64,000 nucleotides of DNA from NCBI GenBank assembly GCA_013285405.1, contig CP053446.1, positions 1,153,985 through 1,217,984 on the forward strand. Direction: 5' to 3'. The notes beneath the pieces were generated by a model. The model was not told where the DNA came from. It searched no databases and was given only the letters and a program-made list of their open reading frames with translations. Position 1 is the stretch's first letter; every line of letters starts with the position of its first letter. The translations under genes and the position numbers were made by a program. Origin of the DNA: Ignavibacteriota bacterium. GTDB taxonomy: Bacteria > Bacteroidota > Ignavibacteria > Ignavibacteriales > Ignavibacteriaceae. Shown here piece by piece: positions 7,838 to 16,327 of the stretch.

Positions 7838-8054
7838 TAACCTCAAGCTGAGTTACAAAAAACTCAGAGTGAAGTCTTTCCTTAATTTCAGAAGGAGAAG
7901 CTGACTCTAAAAATAATTCTATAGCTTCTTTAAGATTAGAGCTGGCTTCTTCAACAGAATTTCCCTGACTGGCTATATCGAGTTCAGGACACAACGAAAC
8001 ATACATGTTGTCTTCTTTTTCAATAATTGCTGTAAAGTTTCTCTTAATATTCAT
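7827..8054 (-). CDS. hicB: HicB-type antitoxin
   Basis: This 75-residue antitoxin has the partly degraded RNase H-like HicB fold: MNIKRNFTAIIEKEDNMYVSLCPELDIASQG, then a helix with SVEEASSNLKEAIELFLE. It has no C-terminal DNA-binding domain, so autoregulation through HicB alone is unlikely. It lies immediately upstream of hicA with an 11-bp overlap, so the pair should be made together. A related, unpaired HicB-like protein is encoded at 10455-10628. Confidence 0.88.
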   Translation of the reverse strand: MNIKRNFTAIIEKEDNMYVSLCPELDIASQGNSVEEASSNLKEAIELFLESASPSEIKERLHSEFFVTQLEVNVG

Positions 8055-8125
8055 AACTCATTTCCTTTTTGAATTCTTTTAAAAATAAGCATAGAGAAAA
8101 TTTGAAACAATAAAACTTTTAATCC

Positions 8126-8159
8126 GAGACTGCCTCATAGCTGCGCTCCTCGCAATGAC
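8126..8159. repeat. GCGCTCCTCGCAATGAC intergenic repeat
   Basis: GAGACTGCCTCATAGCTGCG followed by CTCCTCGCAATGAC resembles a short mobile repeat common between genes of many Bacteroidota-type and metagenomic genomes. It sits between the hicBA promoter and the convergent esterase end. Only one copy is seen here. Confidence 0.5.
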
Positions 8160-8165
8160 AATTAA

Positions 8166-8957
8166 TTATTTTCCAAAGAAAAATAACAATGGACGATCCA
8201 GCCGTTTTGCCCATTCAGATTCGTTGTGTTCAGCACCACGGGCGTAAAAATAATCAAGATCAGTTCCGATTACATAACCCATTTGTGTTAATTTACAAAA
8301 CATTTTCTGTCCACGAAGTAATCCATCTTCACCATGATCAATATAAAATTTAATTTGTTTTTTCGGTTCCGAATATTCCTCCAGCATTTTAAAAACTTTG
8401 TCATCGTTATAATAAAATGAACTTGACATACACCCAGCCATCGAGAAAACTTCGGGATGATTCCACGCAATCAGGAAGGAAGCAAGTCCACCCATCGATG
8501 AACCCATAATTGCAGTATTCTTATTATCTGCAAGCGTTCTATATCTTGAATCCACAAAGGCTTTCAGTTCTTCAATTAAAAATTTTCTGTATCTCTCACC
8601 TTTTTCACTATCACTATATTCTTCAAGACGATCGTTATTGTTATAGATTCCTACAACAATAATCTCTTTCATCTTAAACGCATTTGTCAATTTTGTAACA
8701 GTTTCATCAACCTGCCAGTCTTTTCCTGCAAAAGAAGTTTTAGGGTCAATCAAATTTTGTCCATCGTGCATATAGAGCACAGGATATCTTTTTGAAGCAT
8801 CTTCTTCATACTTTGCCGGCAGCCATACAAAAAAATCCCGTTTGCAATTAAGAATCCGTGAATACATTTCCCGATGGTATTCAACGTTACCAATAACGGA
8901 TATTCTCCCCTTGTTTTTTTTCTTATTGAATTTTCTTTTTCGTCTGAAGATTGCCAT
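8166..8957 (-). CDS. alpha/beta-hydrolase esterase (esterase D / enterochelin-esterase type)
   Basis: Predicted carboxylesterase of the PF00756 family, probably cytoplasmic because no signal peptide is seen; the N-terminus is instead very basic (RRKRKFNKKKNKGR). The core follows the family: RDFFVWLPAKYEED, PVLYMHDGQNL, the nucleophile elbow GSSMGGLAS, the acid near YIDHGEDGLL and the catalytic His in GAEHNESEWAKRL. The nearest known relatives hydrolyse siderophore or small acyl esters, but the substrate cannot be read from sequence. It stands alone between a repeat and a divergent DUF1015 gene. Confidence 0.85.
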   Translation of the reverse strand: MAIFRRKRKFNKKKNKGRISVIGNVEYHREMYSRILNCKRDFFVWLPAKYEEDASKRYPVLYMHDGQNLIDPKTSFAGKDWQVDETVTKLTNAFKMKEIIVVGIYNNNDRLEEYSDSEKGERYRKFLIEELKAFVDSRYRTLADNKNTAIMGSSMGGLASFLIAWNHPEVFSMAGCMSSSFYYNDDKVFKMLEEYSEPKKQIKFYIDHGEDGLLRGQKMFCKLTQMGYVIGTDLDYFYARGAEHNESEWAKRLDRPLLFFFGK

Positions 8958-9156
8958 TTCACTTAAAAGTTCAACAATGCTTGGAAATAGATGCTAAAAA
9001 TAACCATCATTGTCCGATTATTGAAAGAATTTTATTATGTGTTTAAGAGCATTTCACATAAAAATTTTAACAGTTAACTAAGGCAAGTAATGGATTATTA
9101 GTCAAATTTTGTGGATTTTAGAGGTGTAAATAATAATATTTTTAGATGGAAGAATT

Positions 9157-10404
9157 ATGGCAATCATCAGACCATTCAAAGCACTCAGACCCACAAAAGA
9201 AAAAGCCCAACTAGTTGCAAGCGTTCCTTATGATGTTGTCAACCGAGAAGAAGCTGCGAAGTATGCAGAAGGAAATCCGTTAAGCTATCTACACATCACG
9301 AGATCGGAAATAGATCTGCCTGAAATAAAAGATGTTTATTCAAAAGAAATTTACCAAAGAGCAAAAGAAAATCTGAATAGAATTATAAAAGAAGTTCCGC
9401 TTAAGTTAGATGATAAGCCAGGCTTTTATCTTTACAGATTAATAATGGATGGAAGGGCACAAACCGGAATCTGCGCTACTTTTTCTGTTGATGATTATGA
9501 TAACGACGTAATATTAAAACATGAGAAAACCCGTAAAGTAAAAGAAGACGATAGAACAAATCACATCGTTACTACGGAAGCTCAGACTGGAATTGTATTC
9601 TTAACTTATCGTGGAGTGAAAACGGTTAACGAAATAGTTGACAAAACAATGAAGGATTCAAAACCGGAATATGATTTCACAGCACCGGACGGAATTCAGC
9701 ATACTGTTTGGATTGTTCCTGAAAATTACAATCAAATTATTGTTGATGAATTCAAGAAGATCAGCAAACTATACATTGCTGATGGACACCACAGAGCAAA
9801 AAGTGCAAGCCGCGCAAGAGAAGAAAAGAAGAATGGGAATCCGAAACACACAGGCAATGAAGAATACAATTATTTTGTTGCTGTCCTCTTTCCGGCTGAA
9901 CAATTAAAGATACTTCCATATAATCGTGTTGTATTTGATTTGAATAAATTGAGTAAAGAAAATTTTCTCAATACAATTAGTGAAAAGTTTGAAGTGAAAA
10001 CCACAACCAACAAACAACCGCAAACCAAAAACAATTTTTGTATGTATTTGGATAAACAATGGTATCATTTGAAGGCAAGAGATTCTGTGCTTGCAAGTTT
10101 ATCTCTTGAAAAATCTGTTGGGGAAAAACTTGATGTGAGTATTCTTCAAAACTTTTTGCTTAATCCAGTACTTGGAATTGATGATCCGAGAACAAACAAT
10201 CGTATTGATTTTATCGGCGGAATCAGAGGAACGACAGAGCTTGAAAAATTAGTTGATTCGGGAAAAGCTGTGGTTGCTTTTTCACTTTATCCAGTCGGGC
10301 TTGATGATTTAATGAATATCTCGGATGCAGGAGAAGTTATGCCGCCAAAATCAACCTGGTTTGAACCAAAACTAAGAGATGGACTATTAACGCACTTGAT
10401 TTAA
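9157..10404 (+). CDS. DUF1015 family protein
   Basis: Full-length member (415 aa) of the DUF1015 family. Recognisable segments are the start AIIRPFKALRPTKEKA, ASVPYDVVNREEA, LHITRSE, the charged LKHEKTRKVKEDDR stretch, and the ADGHHRAKSA motif near residue 210. The DGHHR signature is shared with ParB/Srx-fold proteins, which include the archaeal and staphylococcal free serine kinases SerK and SbnI. With serC only two genes downstream, a link to serine or phosphoserine metabolism is a reasonable inference but is not shown by sequence alone. No signal peptide. An AGATGGAAGAATT leader precedes the ATG. Confidence 0.87.
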   Translation: MAIIRPFKALRPTKEKAQLVASVPYDVVNREEAAKYAEGNPLSYLHITRSEIDLPEIKDVYSKEIYQRAKENLNRIIKEVPLKLDDKPGFYLYRLIMDGRAQTGICATFSVDDYDNDVILKHEKTRKVKEDDRTNHIVTTEAQTGIVFLTYRGVKTVNEIVDKTMKDSKPEYDFTAPDGIQHTVWIVPENYNQIIVDEFKKISKLYIADGHHRAKSASRAREEKKNGNPKHTGNEEYNYFVAVLFPAEQLKILPYNRVVFDLNKLSKENFLNTISEKFEVKTTTNKQPQTKNNFCMYLDKQWYHLKARDSVLASLSLEKSVGEKLDVSILQNFLLNPVLGIDDPRTNNRIDFIGGIRGTTELEKLVDSGKAVVAFSLYPVGLDDLMNISDAGEVMPPKSTWFEPKLRDGLLTHLI

Positions 10405-10454
10405 ACTATTAAAAAATCATCTTGAATCAGGAAATAAATAAGGCAGAGAATGAA

Positions 10455-10628
10455 ATGAAAAAAGAATTTAATGTGATAATTGAAAAAGATGAGGGGGGAT
10501 ATTATGTTGCTACAGTACCTGCGTTAAAGGGCTGCCATACTCAGGCAAAATCTCTTGATGAGTTGATGGAAAGAACAAAAGAAGCAATTGAGCTGTGTTT
10601 GGAAGAGGTTAAAAATTATTTGAGTTAA
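10455..10628 (+). CDS. orphan HicB-like protein
   Basis: This 57-residue protein has the HicB/UPF0150 fold signature: FNVIIEKDEGGYYVATVPAL, KGCHTQAKSLDELMERTKEA, IELCLEE. The ATG at 10455 is chosen; a TTG at 10422 would add 11 residues unlike the family. No HicA toxin gene follows. Instead, four bases after its stop comes a lone PD-(D/E)XK nuclease gene, so the two are probably co-transcribed. Orphan HicB proteins are common and their roles are mostly unknown. Confidence 0.82.
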   Translation: MKKEFNVIIEKDEGGYYVATVPALKGCHTQAKSLDELMERTKEAIELCLEEVKNYLS

Positions 10629-10632
10629 AGAA

Positions 10633-11718
10633 ATGAAACAAGTAATTCAATCAATTCAAAGTCAAATTAAGGATGGACTGTTTACTAATGAAGCTTCAGT
10701 TATTCGCGGAATAATTAATCCGATTTTGCAAAAACTAAATTGGCCGGCAAATGATGTTAGAATTGTTCGTCCTGAATATACTGTAGGGAATCAACGCGTA
10801 GATATTGCTTTGTTCCACAATAACCAACCTTTTATATTCATCGAAGCTAAAAAAATTGGAGCAGCTGATGGTGCTGAAAGACAATTATTTGAATATGCAT
10901 TTCATTCTGGTGTTCCGATTCTGATTCTTACAGATGGCCCAACCTGGCATTTTTTTCTCACTGCAGGTCTTGGAACTTACGAACAAAGGAAAGTAAATAA
11001 ATTAGATCTAATTGAATATGATGATTTGGAACAACTTTGTTCTAAGTTTAATGAATACTTGGACTACTCAAATGTAATTACAGGTAAAGCACAAAAAATC
11101 TTGCAAAAAGATTACGAAGATATAAATCGTGAAAGAGAAATTATCCGAACATTACCTAATGCTTGGAGAAAAATTATAGATGAAAATGATGAATTACTTT
11201 TTGAAATAGTTGCAAACAAAGTTGAAGAACTGTGTAATTATAAACCCTTAAAAGGTTTAGTATTTAAATATCTTTCGAAACTTAATGTTGAAACAGAACC
11301 TGTAGAACATAAAGTAACTACAGATGTACACACGGCAAAATTAAGGATTAAACCTTCGGGAGGTTTAGGATTTACAAGAATAATCAATTGTAGTTTTGGT
11401 GGAAACAATCCTGGAAATAGATGGGCAAATTTAATTACCGCTGGAATTTCTATGGCTGTCAAATTAGGATATTCAATAAATGATTTACAAAAACACACTT
11501 CAATTAATTTAATTAAGGGAGAAGAGCACGAGCGTGGATTCAAGTTTGTTCCCAAAACCGGATTATCTTATCAGGGAATGGATGCAAATAAAACTTGGGA
11601 AAACGCACTTAAACTTGCTCAATTAACAAAGCAAAAAATTTATGTAGAGTTCGAATGGACTAGTAATCCAAACGCTGTTTATCCTGGGAAAAAAGAAATT
11701 TTATTTTGGGAACCTTAA
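10633..11718 (+). CDS. stand-alone HsdR-N-type PD-(D/E)XK nuclease-like protein
   Basis: Residues about 15-130 match the N-terminal nuclease domain of type I restriction subunits (HSDR_N family): RGIINPILQKLNW, then the active-site set D57 ... E71-A-K73 (RVDIALF ... FIFIEAKKIG), then ILTDGPTWHFFL. No helicase motor follows. The C-terminal 130 residues (LGFTRIINCSFGGNNPGNRW, then WANLITAGISMAVKLG) are not recognised. No methyltransferase or specificity gene is adjacent, and an orphan HicB gene precedes it by 4 bp. It may be a defence nuclease or a DNA-repair-like protein; function not known. Confidence 0.8.
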   Translation: MKQVIQSIQSQIKDGLFTNEASVIRGIINPILQKLNWPANDVRIVRPEYTVGNQRVDIALFHNNQPFIFIEAKKIGAADGAERQLFEYAFHSGVPILILTDGPTWHFFLTAGLGTYEQRKVNKLDLIEYDDLEQLCSKFNEYLDYSNVITGKAQKILQKDYEDINREREIIRTLPNAWRKIIDENDELLFEIVANKVEELCNYKPLKGLVFKYLSKLNVETEPVEHKVTTDVHTAKLRIKPSGGLGFTRIINCSFGGNNPGNRWANLITAGISMAVKLGYSINDLQKHTSINLIKGEEHERGFKFVPKTGLSYQGMDANKTWENALKLAQLTKQKIYVEFEWTSNPNAVYPGKKEILFWEP

Positions 11719-11754
11719 TCTTCGAAACAAAAAATACAATAAAAGGAAAATATT

Positions 11755-12858
11755 ATGGAAAAAAGAATTTATAACTTCAGTGCAGGTCCGGCAATACTAC
11801 CGGAAGAAGTTTTATTGGATGCACAAAAAGATTTATTTGCGCTTCCCGGCGTGGGGATGTCAATACTGGAAATTTCACATCGTTCAAAAACTTACGATGC
11901 GATTCACACAGAAGCGAAGGAAGGGCTTAAAAAACTCCTTGATATTCCGGACGATTATCAAATTCTGTTTTTACAAGGCGGTGCAAGCTTACAATTTTCA
12001 ATGGTTCCTCTAAATCTTATGCCTCCGAAAAATAAAGCTGATTATATTTCAACAGGAAGCTGGTCGAAGAAAGCAATTAAAGAAGCAAAAAGAGTTGGAA
12101 CTGTAAATGTTGCTGCAACCACAGAAGAAGGCGAAGGAGATAAAAAATTCTTTAAACGAATCCCGAAGCAAAGTGAACTGAAACTTGATCCTGATGCTGC
12201 TTATGTACACTACACATCAAACAATACAATCTTTGGAACTCAATGGACAAAAGAACCTGAAGTTGGAAATGTTCCATTGGTTTGCGACGCATCATCAGAT
12301 ATACTTCATAAAAAAATTGATATGAAAAAATATGGACTAATTTACGCTGGTGCACAAAAAAATATCGGACCATCGGGTGTAACATTGGTAATTATGAGGA
12401 AAGACCTTGTTGAAAGAAGTCAGGATTCGTTGCATACAATGCTTAATTACAAAATTCACGTTGAAAACGATTCATTATATAATACACCAAATACGTTTGG
12501 TATATATATAATAATGCTGGTAACACGTCATCTTTTAAAGCTTGGCGGTTTGGATAAAATGTATGAAACCAATAAGCACAAAGCCGGTATGCTTTACAAG
12601 TGCATTGATGAAAGCGGTGGTTACTACAAAGGTCACGCAGAAAAAGATAGTCGTTCATTAATGAATATTACATTCAATCTGGCAACACCTGAATTAGAAA
12701 AGAAATTAATTGATGAAGCAACAAAAGCTGGATTCAACGGATTAAAGGGACACAGATCGGTTGGTGGATTACGTGCATCAATTTATAATGCATTCCCGAC
12801 AAAAGGAGTGGAAGATCTTGTTTCATTTATGAAAGATTTCCAAAAAAAGAATGGATAA
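11755..12858 (+). CDS. serC: phosphoserine aminotransferase
   Basis: PLP-dependent class V aminotransferase that converts 3-phosphohydroxypyruvate and glutamate to phosphoserine, the second step of serine synthesis. At 367 aa it has the usual length. Motifs are clear: NFSAGPAILPEEVL at the N-terminus, SILEISHRSK, FLQGGASLQFSMVPLNL, the PLP-binding Lys202 in YAGAQKNIGPSG, and KGHRSVGGLRASIYNA near the end. The start ATG follows AAAGGAAAATATT, a good ribosome-binding site. serA is not in the window; the DUF1015 gene upstream is separated from it by the orphan HicB and nuclease genes. Confidence 0.97.
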   Translation: MEKRIYNFSAGPAILPEEVLLDAQKDLFALPGVGMSILEISHRSKTYDAIHTEAKEGLKKLLDIPDDYQILFLQGGASLQFSMVPLNLMPPKNKADYISTGSWSKKAIKEAKRVGTVNVAATTEEGEGDKKFFKRIPKQSELKLDPDAAYVHYTSNNTIFGTQWTKEPEVGNVPLVCDASSDILHKKIDMKKYGLIYAGAQKNIGPSGVTLVIMRKDLVERSQDSLHTMLNYKIHVENDSLYNTPNTFGIYIIMLVTRHLLKLGGLDKMYETNKHKAGMLYKCIDESGGYYKGHAEKDSRSLMNITFNLATPELEKKLIDEATKAGFNGLKGHRSVGGLRASIYNAFPTKGVEDLVSFMKDFQKKNG

Positions 12859-12865
12859 TTAAATC

Positions 12866-12976
12866 TAAGTGTTTCTTAGTGTTTTACGTGTCTTAGTGGT
12901 GAAAAAAAATGCTTTGCCACTAAGACACTAAGAGCACTCCCAAAGGGATGGCTTTGCCAAAAGTTTCACAAAGAGT
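12866..12976. repeat. CTTAGTG/CACTAAG intergenic inverted repeat
   Basis: The segment reads CTAAGTGTTTCTTAGTG, GTGTCTTAGTGGTG, then GCCACTAAGACACTAAGAGC, ending in TTTCACAAAGAG. The arms are complementary and could form a long hairpin. It is a form of the ACCACAAAGACACTAAGACAC repeat seen between genes in many Bacteroidota-like genomes. Reading through it makes a longer N-terminus for the next gene possible, but the lipoprotein start at 12993 is better. Confidence 0.65.
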
Positions 12977-12992
12977 AACCAGAAAGCCCAAA

Positions 12993-13412
12993 ATGAAAAA
13001 GTTTGTACCCGCATTATTATTCTTATTTGTATTTGTTTCTTGCAGTAAAAAGGAACAAGAGAAATTTGAGGCATTCAGTCCAGAAGCATTTGCTTACGAT
13101 ATTGGTGATAGCTGGGAAGTGAATGCAACAGTCAATGTAAAAGGATTCGCAGTGAAAGAAATTGAAAAAGAATTTTCAGCTTCGATTGATTATACTGTTG
13201 ACATATCAGGACCCGACAGCCTTGATGTAGAAGCAATTTTTGCTGACACAAAAGAAGTAACAAGTAACGAGTTAACTGATCTTCAACTTGAAGCACAATT
13301 TGAATTAAATTATGATTCACCCGAAGGATTATACAAAATCGTTTTTAATATCACTGATAATAATTCGGGTGAGACTACTTCAGCACTGGCTGAATTCGAA
13401 CTGCAAAAATAA
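12993..13412 (+). CDS. predicted lipoprotein, unknown function
   Basis: This 139-residue protein begins MKKFVPALLFLFVFVSCSKK, a clear lipoprotein signal with lipobox Cys17. The mature part is acidic and beta-rich (WEVNATVNVKGFAVKEIEK, YTVDISGPDSLDVEA, GLYKIVFNITDNNSGE), like a single immunoglobulin-like domain. An in-frame ATG at 12948 is rejected because the added residues are translated intergenic repeat. It is convergent with the DUF2203 gene and likely anchored in a membrane. No family recognised. Confidence 0.75.
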   Translation: MKKFVPALLFLFVFVSCSKKEQEKFEAFSPEAFAYDIGDSWEVNATVNVKGFAVKEIEKEFSASIDYTVDISGPDSLDVEAIFADTKEVTSNELTDLQLEAQFELNYDSPEGLYKIVFNITDNNSGETTSALAEFELQK

Positions 13413-13421
13413 TAAACAAAA

Positions 13422-13805
13422 TCAATCTGTAAGTTCTTCAGGCGGAATTAATTTTCTACCAGCAAACCCTGTGTCAACTTCGTGATAATATAAAATATCA
13501 TCTTCATCGCTTCTCCAGCAGAGAAAAACTTCCTTGCCATTTATTATCGAAGGAAAATCAACCAAACCGATTTGAAAATTCCAGTCCTTAAAATAACATC
13601 CGATTTCTTCAAGCTCTTTCATAAAATCATCAATGTTATCAGCAAGCTTTTGAATGCGCGGATCTTTTTCAACTTCACCACCAATATCATCGGCAATCAA
13701 TCTCATTTCTTTGCTTGAGTCGAGAATATCTTGAACTATTTTTTTTACAAGAGGTAAAGTTTTTTTTGCTTCCGATGGAGTAAAATATTTTAATTCTGTT
13801 GTCAT
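13422..13805 (-). CDS. DUF2203 family protein
   Basis: This 127-residue cytoplasmic protein matches the DUF2203 pattern. A helical N-terminal half begins YFTPSEAKKTLPLVKKIVQD. The conserved C-terminal part is GCYFKDWNFQIGLVDFPSI, then FLCWRSDEDDILYYHEVDTG and GFAGRKLIPP. The CWR, YYHE and GFAGR residues are the family hallmarks. The biochemical role of the family is not established. It is single-gene and convergent with the lipoprotein gene 9 bp away. Confidence 0.9.
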   Translation of the reverse strand: MTTELKYFTPSEAKKTLPLVKKIVQDILDSSKEMRLIADDIGGEVEKDPRIQKLADNIDDFMKELEEIGCYFKDWNFQIGLVDFPSIINGKEVFLCWRSDEDDILYYHEVDTGFAGRKLIPPEELTD

Positions 13806-14111
13806 TTATTTTTTAAACTTTGTTAATAGTTAAATTAAAACATTATTTGATTAAAAGCAGTTTCATAATTTGGTTTTAACTTCCCTCCCGGAAACAATAA
13901 TTATTGTTCAAAAGAAAGAAAATTTTATCAATTGTGAAAATCATCATATAAGATTAGATTTCAATTAGTCTGTTTTTCTTCATACAGGCATTTTTCAGCA
14001 TACAGATTTAGTGGATTTTTCATATCCCATTAGCATAATTATTGCTATTATTCTTCAATTTTACAATAGATTTAACGAAAGATTATTTTAACAAAAATAA
14101 AGGACTTTAAA
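13806..14111. other. intergenic region, divergent promoters expected
   Basis: AT-rich 306-bp gap between two divergent genes (DUF2203 on minus, M28 peptidase on plus). It should hold both promoters, but no convincing -35/-10 pair, hairpin or repeat stands out. The peptidase ribosome-binding site is the weak AAAGGACTTTAAA just before the ATG. Confidence 0.5.
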
Positions 14112-15605
14112 ATGAAAAGATTCTTACTGATCGTTTTGATATTCATTACTATCCAAAGCGTAAATTTTGGTCAGTCACCTGTAATACAAAACATTATCAA
14201 CCAAACAAATCTCGATTCATTAACTCACTTCGTAAGAGAATTATCCGGAGAAGTTTCAACTATTATTGGCGGATCACCATATACAATAGTATCCAGAAAT
14301 AAAAACAATGCAAGCAATAATATGGCAGCAAATTATATCAAGCAGAAACTTGATAGTTATGGTTTAGTTACTTATGACCAGTGGTGGAGTGGAACCGGAA
14401 GAAATGTTTATGGTGTGCAGCTTGGCTCACAATATCCAAATAAAAAATATATTATCTGTGCGCACTATGATGATATGCCGAGTGGTGCAACTGCGCCGGG
14501 CGCAGATGACAACGCAAGCGGAACTGCTGCGGTGCTTGAAGCTGCAAGAATTTTCACTCAGTATGATTCTAAATACACGATCATCTATGCATTGTGGGAT
14601 GAAGAAGAGCAAGGATTAGTTGGTAGCGCTTATTACGCTCAACAAGCAGCACTTGCAGGAGATTCGATTATGGGAGTAATAAATATGGATATGACTGCAT
14701 GGGATAATGATAATGACAGTGTTGGAGAAATTCACGTCAGGAATTATGCAAACTCAAATGCTCTTAAAGATTTAATGATTCAGGTTAACACAACTTATTC
14801 AATTGGTATAACACCAGTTGTTGAAAACCCAGGTACAACTGCAAGTGATCATGCTTCTTTCTGGAACAATGGATATGGCGCAATCCTTCTCATTGAAGAA
14901 TATTACGGAGGTGATTTTAATGCTTACTATCATAGTGTAAATGATAAAATCCAGTATTACAACCAGCCGTATTATCATAAAATGAGTAAACTGGCATACG
15001 GCACCGTAGCAACACTTGCACAATTGACAGATATTGTTCCTGTTGAAATGATAACATTTACTGCTTCGGTCCACAATTCGAAAGTGCAACTGATCTGGTC
15101 AACAGCTACTGAGTTGAATAATATGGGTTTTGAAATCCAGCGCTCAGTGAATGCTGAAGATGATTTTGCTACTGTTGGATTTGTTGATGGACGAGGCAGC
15201 TCTACTGAAATTAATTACTACTCTTATAGTGACAATCCACAGGTAAGTGGTATTAATAAAATTTATTATCGTCTGAAGCAGGTTGATTTTGATGGAGCTT
15301 TCAGCTACAGCAGTGTTGTAAACGTAAACTATGATGTTCCGTCTGAGTTTGTTCTCTCACAGAACTATCCTAATCCATTTAATCCAACAACTATAATCAG
15401 CTACTTTGTACCCAAGGAAAGTTTTGTAAGCATAAAGATATATGATTTCCTCGGAAGAGAATTGAAAACATTGGTAAGTGAGACAAAGTCCATTGGAAGT
15501 TATGAATTATCTTTAGATGCAACTAATCTGCCAAGCGGTACATATTTTTATTCAATGACTGCTGATGGTTTTTCCAAAACAAATAAGATGATTGTAATAA
15601 AATAA
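14112..15605 (+). CDS. secreted M28-family metallopeptidase with T9SS sorting domain
   Basis: Extracellular zinc aminopeptidase-like protein, 497 aa. A signal peptide (MKRFLLIVLIFITIQSVNFG) is followed by the M28 catalytic domain. The di-zinc ligands and base are visible: H118 in CAHYDD, the Asp pair at 132-133 in GADDNASG, the EEE at 164-166 in WDEEEQGLVGS, Asp in NMDMTAW, and His in ASDHASFW. A linker domain (ATELNNMGFEIQRS) precedes the C-terminal sorting domain with QNYPNPFNPTTIISY and LPSGTYFYSMTADG. The product should cross the outer membrane by T9SS. A stem-loop terminator follows at 15626. Confidence 0.93.
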   Translation: MKRFLLIVLIFITIQSVNFGQSPVIQNIINQTNLDSLTHFVRELSGEVSTIIGGSPYTIVSRNKNNASNNMAANYIKQKLDSYGLVTYDQWWSGTGRNVYGVQLGSQYPNKKYIICAHYDDMPSGATAPGADDNASGTAAVLEAARIFTQYDSKYTIIYALWDEEEQGLVGSAYYAQQAALAGDSIMGVINMDMTAWDNDNDSVGEIHVRNYANSNALKDLMIQVNTTYSIGITPVVENPGTTASDHASFWNNGYGAILLIEEYYGGDFNAYYHSVNDKIQYYNQPYYHKMSKLAYGTVATLAQLTDIVPVEMITFTASVHNSKVQLIWSTATELNNMGFEIQRSVNAEDDFATVGFVDGRGSSTEINYYSYSDNPQVSGINKIYYRLKQVDFDGAFSYSSVVNVNYDVPSEFVLSQNYPNPFNPTTIISYFVPKESFVSIKIYDFLGRELKTLVSETKSIGSYELSLDATNLPSGTYFYSMTADGFSKTNKMIVIK

Positions 15606-15625
15606 ACTATCAGTATTTTAATTTG

Positions 15626-15650
15626 AAAGGCGGTCTGTGTGATCGCCTTT
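15626..15650. terminator. bidirectional intrinsic terminator
   Basis: AAAGGCGGTC-tgtgt-GATCGCCTTT forms a 10-bp stem with one G-T pair. It is followed by a T-run on plus and preceded by A residues, and lies between the convergent M28 peptidase and haem lipoprotein genes. Confidence 0.85.
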
Positions 15651-15651
15651 T

Positions 15652-16236
15652 TTATTTAATATTTTTCTTCAAAGATACAGCCCCTCGTAAGTCACCAATT
15701 TTATATCCGACAGCATTATCATTCGGATATTCCTGATTTATAAGCTGCTCTACTTCCGGTGAAATATCATTTTCAGAACCATGACAATTCAGACATTCAG
15801 CCTGAACAAGAATTGGTTTCAGATAGCGCAAATACTTGAATTCACCTTCTTCAACAATTTCTGCATATTCACTATCATCATACAACTCATTATTTAGCTG
15901 CATCAGAGTAAACTTGTTAAGTACTCTTTTTTCAAAATCATCCGGTGCATTATTAACATTTCTGTTTTTTAAAGATACTCTCTTGACATAAACACCTTTC
16001 TGAACACCAAAGTTATTTGTAAGAATCTGTGCTGTATCGGAACAGACGGAAACTGCTGACAGCATACCATTTGTCCGGATTTGATTTATGAGGATACTTT
16101 TTAAATCCTTCATAAATTCAACTGCTGTAGCCCGCATTCCTGCTATTTGATTTTCACTTACCTCAATTTTATTTTCGGAACATCCTGATATTAATCCAAA
16201 AATAATTAACACATTTAATATGAATATTTTTTTCAT
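15652..16236 (-). CDS. c-type haem lipoprotein, DUF3365 (Tll0287-like) family
   Basis: Predicted periplasmic sensor or electron-transfer lipoprotein of 194 aa. The start at 16236 is fixed by an AGAGGAG ribosome-binding site 7 bases upstream and gives MKKIFILNVLIIFGLISGC, a lipobox. The body matches DUF3365: AVSVCSDTAQILTNNF, YVKRVSLKNRNVNNAPDDFE, then a single haem site in AECLNCHG (CxxCH) and VGYKIGDLRGAVSLK. DUF3365 is often found as the sensing part of signalling proteins; here it stands alone. Redox role is inferred from family. Confidence 0.87.
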   Translation of the reverse strand: MKKIFILNVLIIFGLISGCSENKIEVSENQIAGMRATAVEFMKDLKSILINQIRTNGMLSAVSVCSDTAQILTNNFGVQKGVYVKRVSLKNRNVNNAPDDFEKRVLNKFTLMQLNNELYDDSEYAEIVEEGEFKYLRYLKPILVQAECLNCHGSENDISPEVEQLINQEYPNDNAVGYKIGDLRGAVSLKKNIK

Positions 16237-16327
16237 GATTTGCTCCTCTTGTTTCTGCAAACATAAACAGTGATTTGATTTAACTCAATCTCAACCCTAA
16301 AATAGATTTGTCAGAATATCTTTAATT

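Noticed and set aside
12948..12992. Longer N-terminus for the lipoprotein at 12993
   Set aside because: The extra residues come from an intergenic repeat and would hide the lipobox signal peptide.
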